In this document: in pieces, positions 13,711-24,200 of the stretch
Position numbering within the stretch: the stretch's first letter is position 1
Layout: each line of letters begins with the position of its first letter
Source: Physella acuta
Lineage: Eukaryota > Mollusca > Gastropoda > Physidae
Direction of reading: 5' to 3'
DNA: 64,000 bases
Assembly: GCF_028476545.1 (NCBI RefSeq)
Contig: NW_026733048.1
Location: forward strand, 50,839-114,838
Program-made: the position numbers and the translations under genes
Notes under the pieces: model-generated
What the model was told of the DNA's origin: nothing
The model's database searches: none
What the model saw: the letters and a program-made list of their open reading frames with translations, nothing else

Positions 13711-15863
13711 TGCTTTGCCTGTGTTTTATTTAATCTTGCCATGTCTGGTGTCCGTTAAAACATTGCGGCGTGTCGTTCACAACTGAGACAGCGGCTACCA
13801 TGACAGACCACAATGAACAACTGAACACCCCTCCCCCCTCCCCCATCAAGAGAAGTGGACACTCGACGCCAAGGGGTGCATGGACCATACAGTTCCCGCT
13901 GACCACCTACAACAGTATTAGTAACGCCGGGACGCGACTTGCTCGAGTGGAGGGGGGGGGGGGGTGTAGGGGGGTCATGTTCCAGAGGTGTTGATAACCC
14001 CTGGTCGGTTCCGTCTTTCGCCACCAGCTGTGTCAACCATCCGACCACCATCAAACCAGACAACAACAAAAAAAAGAAAATAAGTGGCCGTGGCTTTGAA
14101 GTTGGACCAGCGCAAGTGTCGATTATCAGGTACGGCCATAGCTGCACAACACGCCATCCACGCCGGTGCTCAAGTGGATGCGAATAAAATGCGATGAATT
14201 ATATGCTCGAAAGAGCAGGGGGGGAGGGGATGCTGGGACAGCATGAGCGATGTAGCCCTAATACCGTATAAACACTATTAACATTCCTCCCAACAATGCC
14301 AACCTCCCCAAACAAAGACAGGGTTAGCATTGCGCACGGGACACCCGTGTGAGGTGATGGCGTCGTGTTTTTGTGTTCCATCACCCTCGGTTATGTACGG
14401 GCTTTACACCAGCCCGTTACCGGCGACAGTGCTGGCGTGTTTGGTTAGCACTCTCCGCCTGGGTGGTGGTGTGGCTAATCGCGGTTCATCCGTGGGTGAC
14501 AGTTCATAAACAGGTAATGACCGACGGGTGATTCAGCTAACGTTGTTTGTAGCTTGGGTTGACACGGGTGTTGCGGAGAGATTATAGATTATAGGAAATA
14601 TTGCGAGAGAAATGCACATGCTAAAAGTACAACGAGAAACTTGAGTGAGGATAATTTTGTTTAGTCTTAGAGTCTAACAGTGGGATGGATTTTTGTTCAT
14701 TGAGACATGGTCAGTGTTTAAACACATTTAAAACATGTCGGTGTTCGGACAAATGCATACATTGTCGGCGTTTCTACGAAAATGGCGAAGATTAAAAGAA
14801 AATATAGTGTCATATTTTTTCTCTTGAGACCATGGACACGTTTTAAACCTGAGGGTGAGCATGAGAACAATGGTCACTTCTGTCTGGGCACGTGACGCCC
14901 TCAGGCTAGATACAACACGAAAGGCCCACGGGTTATTTATGTGAGAGGTGGATACAGTATGAGTAAGACAAGTTTTTATTTATAGCAACCCGGGAAAGCC
15001 CAATACCCTATTTTAGGGACATTCGCTGTATGCCACCCAGAATAATTTGTTGTTTTAGCAACTCATTTCTTTTACTATTTTGATGAGGGCGGGGTGGGGT
15101 GTTTGTTAAGTTGAACAATCATCATTTTGTTTCAAATTTGTTTAATTAGAGGCTTCAGCTATTTAGTTGGCTAAGTAAATAGCGTTCATTTAGCATTTAG
15201 CTGTTAACAGTTCACTTCAAAATAATGCATTATAGAAGGGACCCACCTACAAATAGACGGCTTCAAAAATTCAAAATTAAAAAAAGTATTTTTTCGCACC
15301 AAACAATCACCAGGGTATGTAAAGTAAAGGTCAACTGTTTTCGTTAACGAGGTATGTGAGGGAACAGTGTGGGCAGTTAAAATGTACAGTTAAACCCGGG
15401 TTATATTTTTACCTACTGTCAGTACTGGACATAAATTATAGAGAGCATTAATCCATTACTTTCGCGTGTAAGCAAGACTGAGCTAAAACGACAACAATAA
15501 ATTACGACCAAAAAATGCCTTGTTTCAAAAGAATCTTTCCACTTGTCAGAAGGCATAAGGGGAAGTGTTTAGCTTTCACCGGAGACGAATCTCCGGTCGC
15601 ATGTAAGTAGTCAGACACAACAAGAATGGATGGCTGTGCTAATGAACGTGGCGGGCCAGCGTACTTTACGTCTGCCCAGGTTTGTTTCACATGTTAATGC
15701 CGACTTTAGTACTGTACTAGGACATCCTCGGGCCATCTAGTACACTGAGGGCTTAACTTAAGCCCTGTATCACAGTACTCTATTCCTGTATGTAAGGCAT
15801 GTCTCACCTTCTGTATTTCCAGAAATCATTTTTTACAGTCGCCAGTTTAACTAGGATCCCGTG
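13711..15863. other. Unannotated stretch
   Basis: 13770-14160 is G+C-rich and open in several frames on both strands (up to 130 codons) with proline- and glycine-rich low-complexity translations around poly-G tracts; none is convincing. A segment near 14107 resembles the right part of the family-4 MITE. Confidence 0.5.
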
Positions 15864-16294
15864 CAGGGGTGGACTTACCCGCGGTCTACCGGGGAAAAAA
15901 ATCTGGTTGGGCCCCCAATTTAAAAAAAAATCCGGTTGGGCCCCAGTTTTAAAAAAATAAGTCCCCCTGTTTTAAAAAATCCCGTTGGGTCCCCAATTTA
16001 AAAAAAATCCCATTGGGCCCCAGTTTTTAAAAATCCCGTTGGGCCCCCAGTAACGGTGCTGTAATAGGTATATTAGTACCTATTAGTTTTAAAATAATTT
16101 GTCACGTGAATTTCAATCGAGCTGAGGATGATCATAAGGTGTTAATCGGGGAAAATGCATCGCTCCGCCTAGCCGAGGGCAAGCTAGGAGGTATGCAGTT
16201 TGCTCTGGTAGTCACTTTGAAATTTTAATCTGGGGTTCGACCAGCGCAAGTGTAGATTAGCAGGTTCCACTTATAAACAAACAGTCCACCCCTG
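15864..16294. mobile_element. hAT-type MITE, family 4 (TIR CAGGGGTGGACT)
   Basis: CAGGGGTGGACT at 15864 is matched by inverted AGTCCACCCCTG ending at 16294. The flanks ATCCCGTG and ATGCTGTG agree at 6 of 8 bases, consistent with an aged 8-bp duplication. The left part contains about five decayed tandem units of ATCCCGTTGGGCCCCCA with A/T spacers. A segment near the right end (GACCAGCGCAAGTGTAGATT) is also found at about 14107, without TIRs. Confidence 0.72.
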
Positions 16295-17267
16295 ATGCTG
16301 TGTATTTCTGTTGTACTTTATGTGGTAGTATCCACACGGAATATATTGTAGATAAATAAATTTGATGCTAATGCAAGCGGTCTATTAAAAAAATATTACC
16401 AATGAACCTTGAGTCGGTAAACTTACACGTCTTATTAATCGGATTACTGTAAGAACACATTTTTCTAATGCTGCATAATTAAATTTAAGTGCATTATCAG
16501 CCATCATTTGAAAAACAAAATTCAACAACATTCTAACCACTAAAAGTGTTTTTTTAATAAATAGCTCGCTTTCTGTATATTTGGTGCCAAACACATTAGG
16601 CCTAATAATTATTAAACAAAAAAAGCCCGACAAATCAAAACCAAAGCCAGCCTCTAGCCTAACCATCTCTATACTAACCCCAACAGTAGTATCACACTAT
16701 CTTATAACACACCACCATAAAGCTTCAAACTCAGGGGCAGTAACCGCTACGTCCACCACAACGAAAAAAAAAGTACCCAAAGCAATATTTGCTTAGTAAA
16801 CCATATTTCACAGTGGTTTATCTTTCCCTCACCTAATTAAAAATGTTTTATATTGCCCCACCCCCCTCTACCAACTCCGGGTTAGTGAGCGAGTATAAAG
16901 CCCAGCATATGCATCCCCACGCTCTGTAATTTGAACCCCCGCGAGTCTCATTAGGACCATCGCACGGTCCGTGCATCTAGTGGAGCGGGGCGGGGGAGAA
17001 TGGGGACCAGTGGGTTAACACTGGGATGATTGACAGGTACTCCGTGGTGGGCCAGGGAGAGAAAAAATGATGACGGTGAGTGGCAGGTACATACAGCGGC
17101 TTCCCAATTAGGTGTTGGAGATGGACACAGGCTTCTGTTTGCTTTGTTTGTTTGTTGTTTTTTTTTTGTTGGTATGACCAATAGAACTGAACCAACATTC
17201 GCGATTTATGAGCATTAGTTCGGAAGCATTCGTTCAGTAAAGTAAAAATCTTTTTTTTTTTAGTCCA
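16295..17267. other. Unannotated stretch left of TMEM135 exon 5
   Basis: No gene or repeat recognised. The 93-codon minus-strand frame at 16385-16666 has no splice-compatible relation to TMEM135. Confidence 0.5.
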
Positions 17268-17485
17268 GCGATCTATTGGGATGAAGAAGAGTTCATGTTT
17301 CCTGACCTCGGCATATGAAGGAATGGTGTGATCAGCACTTTCCCCAGCCGCCTTTATTTTCCCCAACATAAGTCAGGTACCCATTAGAGCTGGGAGGGCT
17401 CTGGACATCCCCCAGTCCGAACCGAGATCCAAACTAGAGAATATCGGGCTAGCAGACAAACGCTCTACCATTCGACCACGCCGAA
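17268..17485 (-). mobile_element. tRNA-derived SINE, family A
   Basis: Read on the minus strand it starts with a tRNA-like head, GGCGTGGTCGAATGGTAGAG, then a B-box-like region and a body with CCAGCTCTAATGGGTACCTG, ACTTATGTTGGGGAAAATAA and CGGCATATG or CCGAGGTCAGG. The same order is found at 21607 and 63715. Pol III A and B boxes are recognisable but diverged. Confidence 0.85.
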
Positions 17486-17764
17486 GGTAAAGTTCAGTTT
17501 ATTCAGTTTGACCAGTAAAATGTAGAATTGTTTAACCTAGGCAAGCTTTGTTTTCTAAAATAGTTATGACATTATAATTGTCATTACAACCACGGGATGA
17601 CATTACATAACAAGCCATGTTAATTAGCTTCACTGGCCAATGGGTCCAACAGCATCACGAATGTCCACAGTTAAGGCAGAAAATAATGGAAGACCATGGA
17701 CTTTCTGGACATAATTAAACGTAGGCGTCAAGCCTGTATAAGTTAAAACGTCGACAGTACTCAC

Positions 17765-17830
17765 CTCCCCATTGGCTACTGGCCGCACCAAGTTTCTCTC
17801 CACCAGCATACGGTAGCCCGTCTCAATAGC
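17765..17830 (-). CDS. TMEM135: TMEM135 coding exon 5
   Basis: The exon is 66 bp, 22 codons, from acceptor TTTGTTTCAG to the consensus donor GGGGAG|GTGAGT, phase 0 at both ends. The frame AIETGYRMLVERNLVRPVAN plus GE aligns with human [20 protein letters not shown] plus GE without a gap. The frame stays open for about 43 more codons past the donor, so intron retention would add a short unrelated tail before a stop; the perfect donor and the homology end argue that splicing happens here. It is the last TMEM135 exon I can find in the window. Confidence 0.9.
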
Positions 17831-18714
17831 CTGAAACAAACAAAACAAAAAGCTGAACAATTTTATAACAGTGTCAAAAAGCAGAAAGGAACAATTAACA
17901 ATGAGGGGGATAACCCTTGACATTCTTTCAAAACAAAACCTTGGGGACGGACCCCAACAATGGAGCCATACAAATCTCCCCCCCCCCACACACACACACT
18001 CACACAACAATGCGGGCTTGCTGTAATGTAGCACCAAAACATCTCCGTACTATGTATTGTATGGCTTTAGCAGTAAAAGGTTGCACAGTCTGAGGGGATA
18101 TACCAAAGTTTGAATCACTCCTCTAAACTTGTTTATTAATACAAAAATGCAACATGAAAAATCTATTGTTTTTTTTAATGTAAAAAGAACAAAAACCTTT
18201 TTGAAGCAGGATTTAAAAAAAAAATTAACGTTTATAATCTTTTGTGATTCAGATGTGGAAACTAAATTAATCAGTTAATAAATTGTGTAACATCGTTCTT
18301 TTTCAAGGCGACTAACCTCGTCAAGCTTAACAACCTGACATCCTCCCCTTATGTGGTAATTCTGTATAAAAAAATATATTAACGGTTACGTCCCTTTAGT
18401 TAGTTAGCGCTGCATTTCTGTCAAGCAAGTGTCGCGAATACCACAACCAAAATGTAAGTTTTTACGGCGTCAGATCCCGAGTAAACACCCACCCCCTCAC
18501 CCTCCCGACCCTAAACTAAATACAACAATGGCATTTCGGTGCCACCAGCAGGCGGGGAGGTCACCGTGGGGTCAGGACAATTACCTGCAATTTACTGGTG
18601 TCAATGGAAAACATTTGCCCCAAGTCACAGCCATTAGCCAGTCGGTTATGTATTATATACAGAAGTATATTTGAGGGAACACATATGGTGTAGAGGAGTA
18701 AGTAAAAAGTTACC

Positions 18715-19085
18715 CTTTCAGACATCGGTTCATAATTTCTCTGACCTCGGTATATAAATGGATAGTATGGTCAGTTTTAGGCACAGTCGTCTTTACTTAA
18801 GTCTGGTACCCATCTGTGCTGGATGTTATCTCAATGTTATAATTAGACATAGGTACGTATCAAAGTCACAGTAGGCGAGGTGAATCGGTGCCGTATGAAG
18901 TGCGGGATCGAATCCTGTCTGGTTCTAGACTGCCTTTTTAGTGACTTAAATACGGAAGTGTCTAACCTTGGCATTGGGATAACACTTTGTATTGCTATTT
19001 CATTAACAATGTCTGCTGCCCAATCTTTCTTTATGGTATCCGAACTCGAGACTTTCGGGCTAGCAGTCGTGCACTCTTCCATTTA
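18715..19085 (-). mobile_element. SINE family A, interrupted copy
   Basis: The body half (18715-18840: ACCTCGGTATATAAATGG, ...TACTTAAGTCTGGTACCCAT) and the tRNA-like head (19020-19085: CCGAACTCGAGACTTTCGGG, CTAGCAGTCGTGCACTCTTCC) are separated by repeat R5. Orientation is minus on both sides. Confidence 0.7.
18847..19012 (+). repeat. Dispersed repeat R5, copy 2, splitting a SINE
   Basis: It begins GACATAGGTACGTATCAAAG and ends TATTGCTATTTCATTAACAATG like copy 1. The middle has GTGCCGTATGAAGTGCGGGAT-like sequence absent from copy 1. SINE-A sequence lies on both sides (18715-18840 and 19020-19085), so R5 seems to have replaced or entered the SINE. Confidence 0.5.
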
Positions 19086-19251
19086 GGACCACATAATGTG
19101 TGTTTGCGTATGTGAATACGTAAGGCATACAGGCATGTAGAGCCACACAGCTTGGCTAACAATAGAGATGGCAATGTTAAATAAACACAGTGGAGATCAG
19201 ATGAATCGTGCACTATCGACTACTGTACGTACAGCACTGAAGGTTACTCAC

Positions 19252-19303
19252 CAACTTATCTAGCACCTTAAACCAGGTGATGTTGATGATGGGAGAATGT
19301 ACC
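19252..19303 (-). other. Candidate cryptic or poison exon in TMEM135 intron 4
   Basis: A 52-bp segment has exon-like borders on the minus strand: acceptor TTTAATTTTTTAG and a full-consensus donor TTG|GTGAGT. It is not needed to join exons 4 and 5, which match human TMEM135 directly. If included after exon 4 (phase 0) it reads GTFSHHQHHLV and then a TAA stop, and 52 bp also shifts the frame. A different frame is open (SPIINITWFKVLDKL). It may be a regulated poison exon or only a chance splice-site pair. Confidence 0.3.
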
Positions 19304-20244
19304 CTAAAAAATTAAACATTAAACCAACAACAACTATTGTACCAGACCAGAAATTACTGTCTTGACAAGGAATGACAACTCAAAGTGGCATAAACAAGGG
19401 TGGCTGGTAGTGTATCTGTCCGAGTGTGTTCATGTATTGGAAACTTGGTATGGATGGTATGTCGGTATATTTTAGCTTACTAATGCATTTTCGCACACAA
19501 AAATATTACGGAATGCGGGCATTATTGCGTTGATATCAGTGTTGGTGGCACTTAAAAATAAGAAATGTTTCTAGTGAAAAAAATCAGAAATATTTCTGGG
19601 CAAAAGTAAAATATGTTTGTGGGGGAAAAAAAGAAATGTAGGCTCTGGCTGAAACTGTAACCATGGTTACGGTCAACATATTCGTCATCTGGTCATTGTT
19701 TTTCAAAAATGTACTACTTTTTACCAGTTATTTCCTTTGCTAAGCAGATGCACTGATTTCTTAAAGATGATCGATAAAAAACAGACTAAACTTGTATTCC
19801 CAGAAAAGTGTCTCCAGGGAAAATACAGTAGGAGTGCATGTGTGTGTGTGGGGGGGGGGGGAGGGGAGGGTCTGAAACATACAACATAATACCACATAAT
19901 ACCCGACCATTCGTTTCCACTTTTTATTTTATTTTTAAACTTAAATTTGTTAAAAGTTAATAGAAGCACCAAAAACTCTGACCTTTAAATCGTGTAAATT
20001 TGACAACCATTTTGCCGCATTAAGTTGTTACAAACTAAAACACAAACAGCCGTATCATGGAGGTAATTGTAGTTCAAAGGTCAGACGGCTATCACGTGAC
20101 TATCCCAGCACCCCAGGTTTCTCTAGCACAAGCAGCAGTTAGCCACAAATCAGGCGCTATTGTTGGCGTGTAAAACAGCGTCAATTTTCGTGTCACGACG
20201 ACAAACTAGCGGCCCATTAGGAGAGATGGTGGCTGTGAGAACTA
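19304..20244. other. TMEM135 intron 4, unannotated
   Basis: A+T-rich intron sequence with a TG/poly-G tract near 19840-19862. A G+C-richer interval at 20060-20240 borders the minisatellite. Confidence 0.5.
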
Positions 20245-21165
20245 GAGTCTGAAGCTGTGGTGTAGCTGTGGTGTCAGTCTAAAGCTGTGGTGTAGCTGTG
20301 GTGTCAGTCTAAAGCTGTGGTGTAGCTGTGGTGTCAGAGTCTGAAGCTGTGGTGTCAGTCTAATGCTGTGGTGTAGCTGTGGTGTCAGTCTAAAGCTGTG
20401 GTGTAGCTGTGGTGTCAGAGTCTGAAGCTGTGGTGTCAGTCTAAAGCTGTGGTGTAGCTGTGGTGTCAGTCTAAAGCTGTGGTGTAGCTGTGGTGTCAGA
20501 GTCTGAAGCTGTGGTGTCAGTCTAATGCTGTGGTGTAGCTGTGGTGTCAGTCTAAAGCTGTGGTGTAGCTGTGGTGTCAGTCTAAAGCTGTGGTGTAGCT
20601 GTGGTGTCAGAGTCTGAAGCTGTGGTGTCAGTCTAATGCTGTGGTGTAGCTGTGGTGTCAGTCTAAAGCTGTGGTGTAGCTGTGGTGTCAGAGTCTGAAG
20701 CTGTGGTGTCAGTCTAAAGCTGTGGTGTAGCTGTGGTGTCAGTCTAAAGCTGTGGTGTAGCTGTGGTGTCAGAGTCTGAAGCTGTGGTGTCAGTCTAATG
20801 CTGTGGTGTAGCTGTGGTGTCAGTCTAAAGCTGTGGTGTAGCTGTGGTGTCAGTCTAAAGCTGTGGTGTCAGTCTAATGCTGTGGTGTAGCTGTGGTGTC
20901 AGTCTAAAGCTGTGGTGTAGCTGTGGTGTCAGTCTAAAGCTGTGGTGTAGCTGTGGTGTCAGAGTCTGAAGCTGTGGTGTCAGTCTAAAGCTGTGGTGTA
21001 GCTGTGGTGTCAGTCTAAAGCTGTGGTGTAGCTGTGGTGTCAGTCTAAAGCTGTGGTGTCAGTCTAAAGCTGTGGTGTAGCTGTGGTGTCAGTCTAAAGC
21101 TGTGGTGTAGCTGTGGTGTCAGTCTAAAGCTGTGGTGTCAGTCTAAAGCTGCGGCTATGGTGTCA
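20245..21165 (+). repeat. Minisatellite of AGCTGTGGTGT units (11/18/30 bp)
   Basis: Two modules, AGCTGTGGTGT and AGCTGTGGTGTCAGTCTA, alternate in 30-bp pairs, with a third version ending CAGAGTCTGA inserted at intervals. The result is a higher-order pattern. It lies in TMEM135 intron 4. Stops keep it closed in most frames. Confidence 0.95.
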
Positions 21166-21606
21166 ATGTCTAAACTGCTGATGACATGACGAGTCTAAAT
21201 CTCTGAAAGTTGTGACATAGTCTAACAGTATGACAGTGGTGTTAAATTCTCCTAGCATGCATGCCTAATTACATCATTAGCTCGGTGATGATTTATTCAT
21301 AATTAATATCCCACTTATTGTTTAAATAGATGTGATATATAACTCTATATAACGATGGGTGACATACGACAAACTTTTAAACTATAATCTGACGGCTTTG
21401 ACGGCGTGTGTTCTGACATGTAATGCGATGTCTCACAAGAAATTTTGGTTGATAGACTTACAATACACATAAATAGCATTAAAAGATGTGTGATCTTCCT
21501 TTTACACACAACTGTTGAAAAAAACAACAACTTGGTTTTGATTTACAAGGGAACAAATAGCTGTCAACGACTGCTGATTCCATGGTTACCATATCAGGCA
21601 TGGGAC

Positions 21607-21845
21607 GGCGTGGTCGAATGGTAGAACATACGACTACTAACCCGAAAGTCATGAGTTTGAATACGGGTTTAACTCCGTAGAGTTTCCCCGAGCCCAACCA
21701 GCTCTGAAGGGTACCTAATTCACGTTAGGGAAAGTAAAGGCGGCCGGGCTTAGTGCTAACCACACAATCTCTTCATATGCCGAGGTCACAGAAGCAGGGG
21801 AACTCTACTTCACTTGCCCCATGAACCGTCAGGTTCGAAAGGAAA
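21607..21845 (+). mobile_element. tRNA-derived SINE, family A, near full length
   Basis: The head GGACGGCGTGGTCGAATGGT, AGAACATACGACTACTAACC and GAGTTTGAATACGGG corresponds to tRNA A and B boxes. The body has CCAGCTCTGAAGGGTACCTA, TTCACGTTAGGGAAAGTAAA and GGCGGC, then CATATGCCGAGGTCACAGAA and a tail AACCGTCAGGTTCGAAAGG. It is the most complete copy with that tail. Confidence 0.88.
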
Positions 21846-22544
21846 CAAATGCGAAATGCACATCGAGGTCCGTGGTATGATTCGAATGTCAACCATTTAG
21901 ACTTACAGCTATATAGCTAAAATCTAAGATACGTCCATCTAGAATTAAGGGGAGACGACGCATATACCCCGTACGTCAATCAGACCATGAGTTTATCATT
22001 CCCCGGCCCTGCCACTCTGTATACAGACGCGTCATGTCACCGATCACGTGGATCAACAACGCCCTGGCTTGTTTACATGGCACTGAGCACACACAAATAA
22101 ACAGCAGGGTAGACAACTAAATATCACCGCGACCCGTGGGACTGTGATCGACATGCACGTTTACACACAAATATTGCATGATGTTTTATCGGTAGCCTCC
22201 CCTGATAGCGGTGGCTTCCCTTCATATAATTCAAACGATGCATTTTTAAATAAAAATAGTTTGTTTTAATGGATCTGGGCAAATAATATTTAAAAAATAC
22301 AGGAACATGAAACCAATGTACATACACCTTTCATGTGAGTGTAAATATGCATCAAATCTACAGGTAGATTCTTGTACAATAGTTACATCACCGTGCCTAC
22401 ATAGGTTACATGCCAACAAATAACGCCATAAGCAAATCTAATAAGAATCTGCATAAAGGGTTATCTTTTTCATGGGTCATTCACAAATCGTTTGTAAATT
22501 TCTCGTCCACCTTCTTCTTATTCGTTCTTACTTTTAGTGTTGGG

Positions 22545-22723
22545 AGGGATCCCCTCCAACACAATTAAGTATACGTGTCAACTGGTTATGCGCCATTGAG
22601 GCCATTGACTCCGATTTCAGCCTGCTTTTCTTTTTGGATTTGATTCCATAGCCTTTGTCCAACCAAGAACAAACTACAAGGCAGCAGTTGTTTGATTTTG
22701 GAGTTGTCTCTCCACCATGTTGG
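22545..22723 (-). mobile_element. SINE family B body
   Basis: On the minus strand: GGAGAGACAACTCCAAAAT, then TTGTTCTTGGTTGGACAAAG, GCTATGGAATCAAATCCAAA, AATCGGAGTCAATGGCCTCA and ATGGCGCATAACC. Nearly the same sequence lies at 37050-37215. The 15-bp array at 22726 starts exactly where this body stops. Confidence 0.8.
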
Positions 22724-22725
22724 GA

Positions 22726-24200
22726 GACCAAACGTATGTAGACCAAACGTCTGTAGACCAAATGTCTGTAGACCAAACGTCTGTAGACCAAACGTCTGTA
22801 GACCAAATGTTTGTAGACCAAATGTCTGTAGACCAAACGTCTGTAGACCAAACGTCTGTAGACCAAACGTCTGTAGACCAAACGTCTGTAGACCAAACGT
22901 CTGTAGACCAAACGTCTGTAGACCAAACGTCTGTAGACCAAACGTCTGTAGACCAAACGTCTGTAGACCAAATGTCTGTAGACCAAACGTCTGTAGACCA
23001 AATGTTTGTAGACCAAATGTCTGTAGACCAAACGTCTGTAGACCAAACGTCTGTAGACCAAACGTCTGTAGACCAAACGTCTGTAGACCAAACGTCTGTA
23101 GACCAAACGTCTGTAGACCAAACGTCTGTAGACCAAACGTCTGTAGACCAAACGTCTGTAGACCAAATGTCTGTAGACCAAACGTCTGTAGACCAAACGT
23201 CTGTAGACCAAACGTCTGTAGACCAAACGTCTGTAGACCAAACGTCTGTAAACCAAACTTCTGTAGACCAAACGTCTGTAGACCAAACGTCTGTAGACCA
23301 AACGTCTGTAGACCAAACGTCTGTAGACCAAATGTCTGTAGACCAAATGTCTGTAGACCAAATGTCTGTAGACCAAATGTCTGTAGACCAAATGTCTGTA
23401 GACCAAATGTCTGCAGACCAAATGTCTGCAGACCAAATGTCTGCAGACCAAATGTCTGTAGACCAAATGTCTGTAGACCAAATGTCTGTAGACCAAATGT
23501 CTGTAGACCAAATGTCTGTAGACCAAATGTCTGTAGACCAAATGTCTGTAGACCAAATGTCTGTAGACCAAATGTCTGTAGACCAAATGTCTGTAGACCA
23601 AATGTCTGTAGACCAAATGTCTGTAGACCAAACGTCTGTAGACCAAATGTCTGTAGACCAAATGTCTGTAGACCAAATGTCTGTAGACCAAATGTCTGTA
23701 GACCAAATGTCTGTAGACCAAATGTCTGTAGACCAAATGTCTGTAGACCAAATGTCTGTAGACCAAATGTCTGTAGACCAAATGTCTGTAGACCAAATGT
23801 CTGTAGACCAAATGTCTGTAGACCAAACGTCGGTAGACCAAACGTCTGTAGACCAAATGTATGTAGACCAAATGTCTGTAGACCAAATGTCTGTAGACCA
23901 AATGTCTGTAGACCAAATGTCTGTAGACCAAATGTCTGTAGACCAAATGTCTGTAGACCAAATGTCTGTAGACCAAATGTCTGTAGACCAAATATCTGTA
24001 GACCAAATGTCTGTAGACCAAATGTCTGTAGACCAAATGTCTGTAGACCAAATGTCTGTAGACCAAATGTCTGTAGACCAAATGTCTGTAGACCAAATGT
24101 CTGTAGACCAAATGTCTGTAGACCAAATGTCTGTAGACCAAATGTCTGTAGACCAAATGTCTGTAGACCAAATATCTGTAGACCAAATGTCTGTAGACCA
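22726..24200 (+). repeat. 15-bp satellite-like array, ~98 copies
   Basis: The unit is GACCAAACGTCTGTA or GACCAAATGTCTGTA. Since 15 is a multiple of three and the unit lacks stops in most frames, four long overlapping ORFs appear on both strands; none is a credible gene. The 22726-23325 part is mostly ACG (about 31 of 39 units), whereas 23326-24200 is nearly all ATG (three ACG among about 57). Located in TMEM135 intron 4, next to a SINE-B body. Confidence 0.98.

Noticed and set aside
13755-14147. 130-codon minus-strand frame and plus-strand frames in the same place
   Set aside because: Low-complexity around poly-G and proline codons, open in several frames, no recognisable domain.
17630-18037. 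135-codon continuous minus-strand ORF
   Set aside because: Only its middle 22 codons match TMEM135 and these are bounded by a strong acceptor and donor; the rest is intron read-through.
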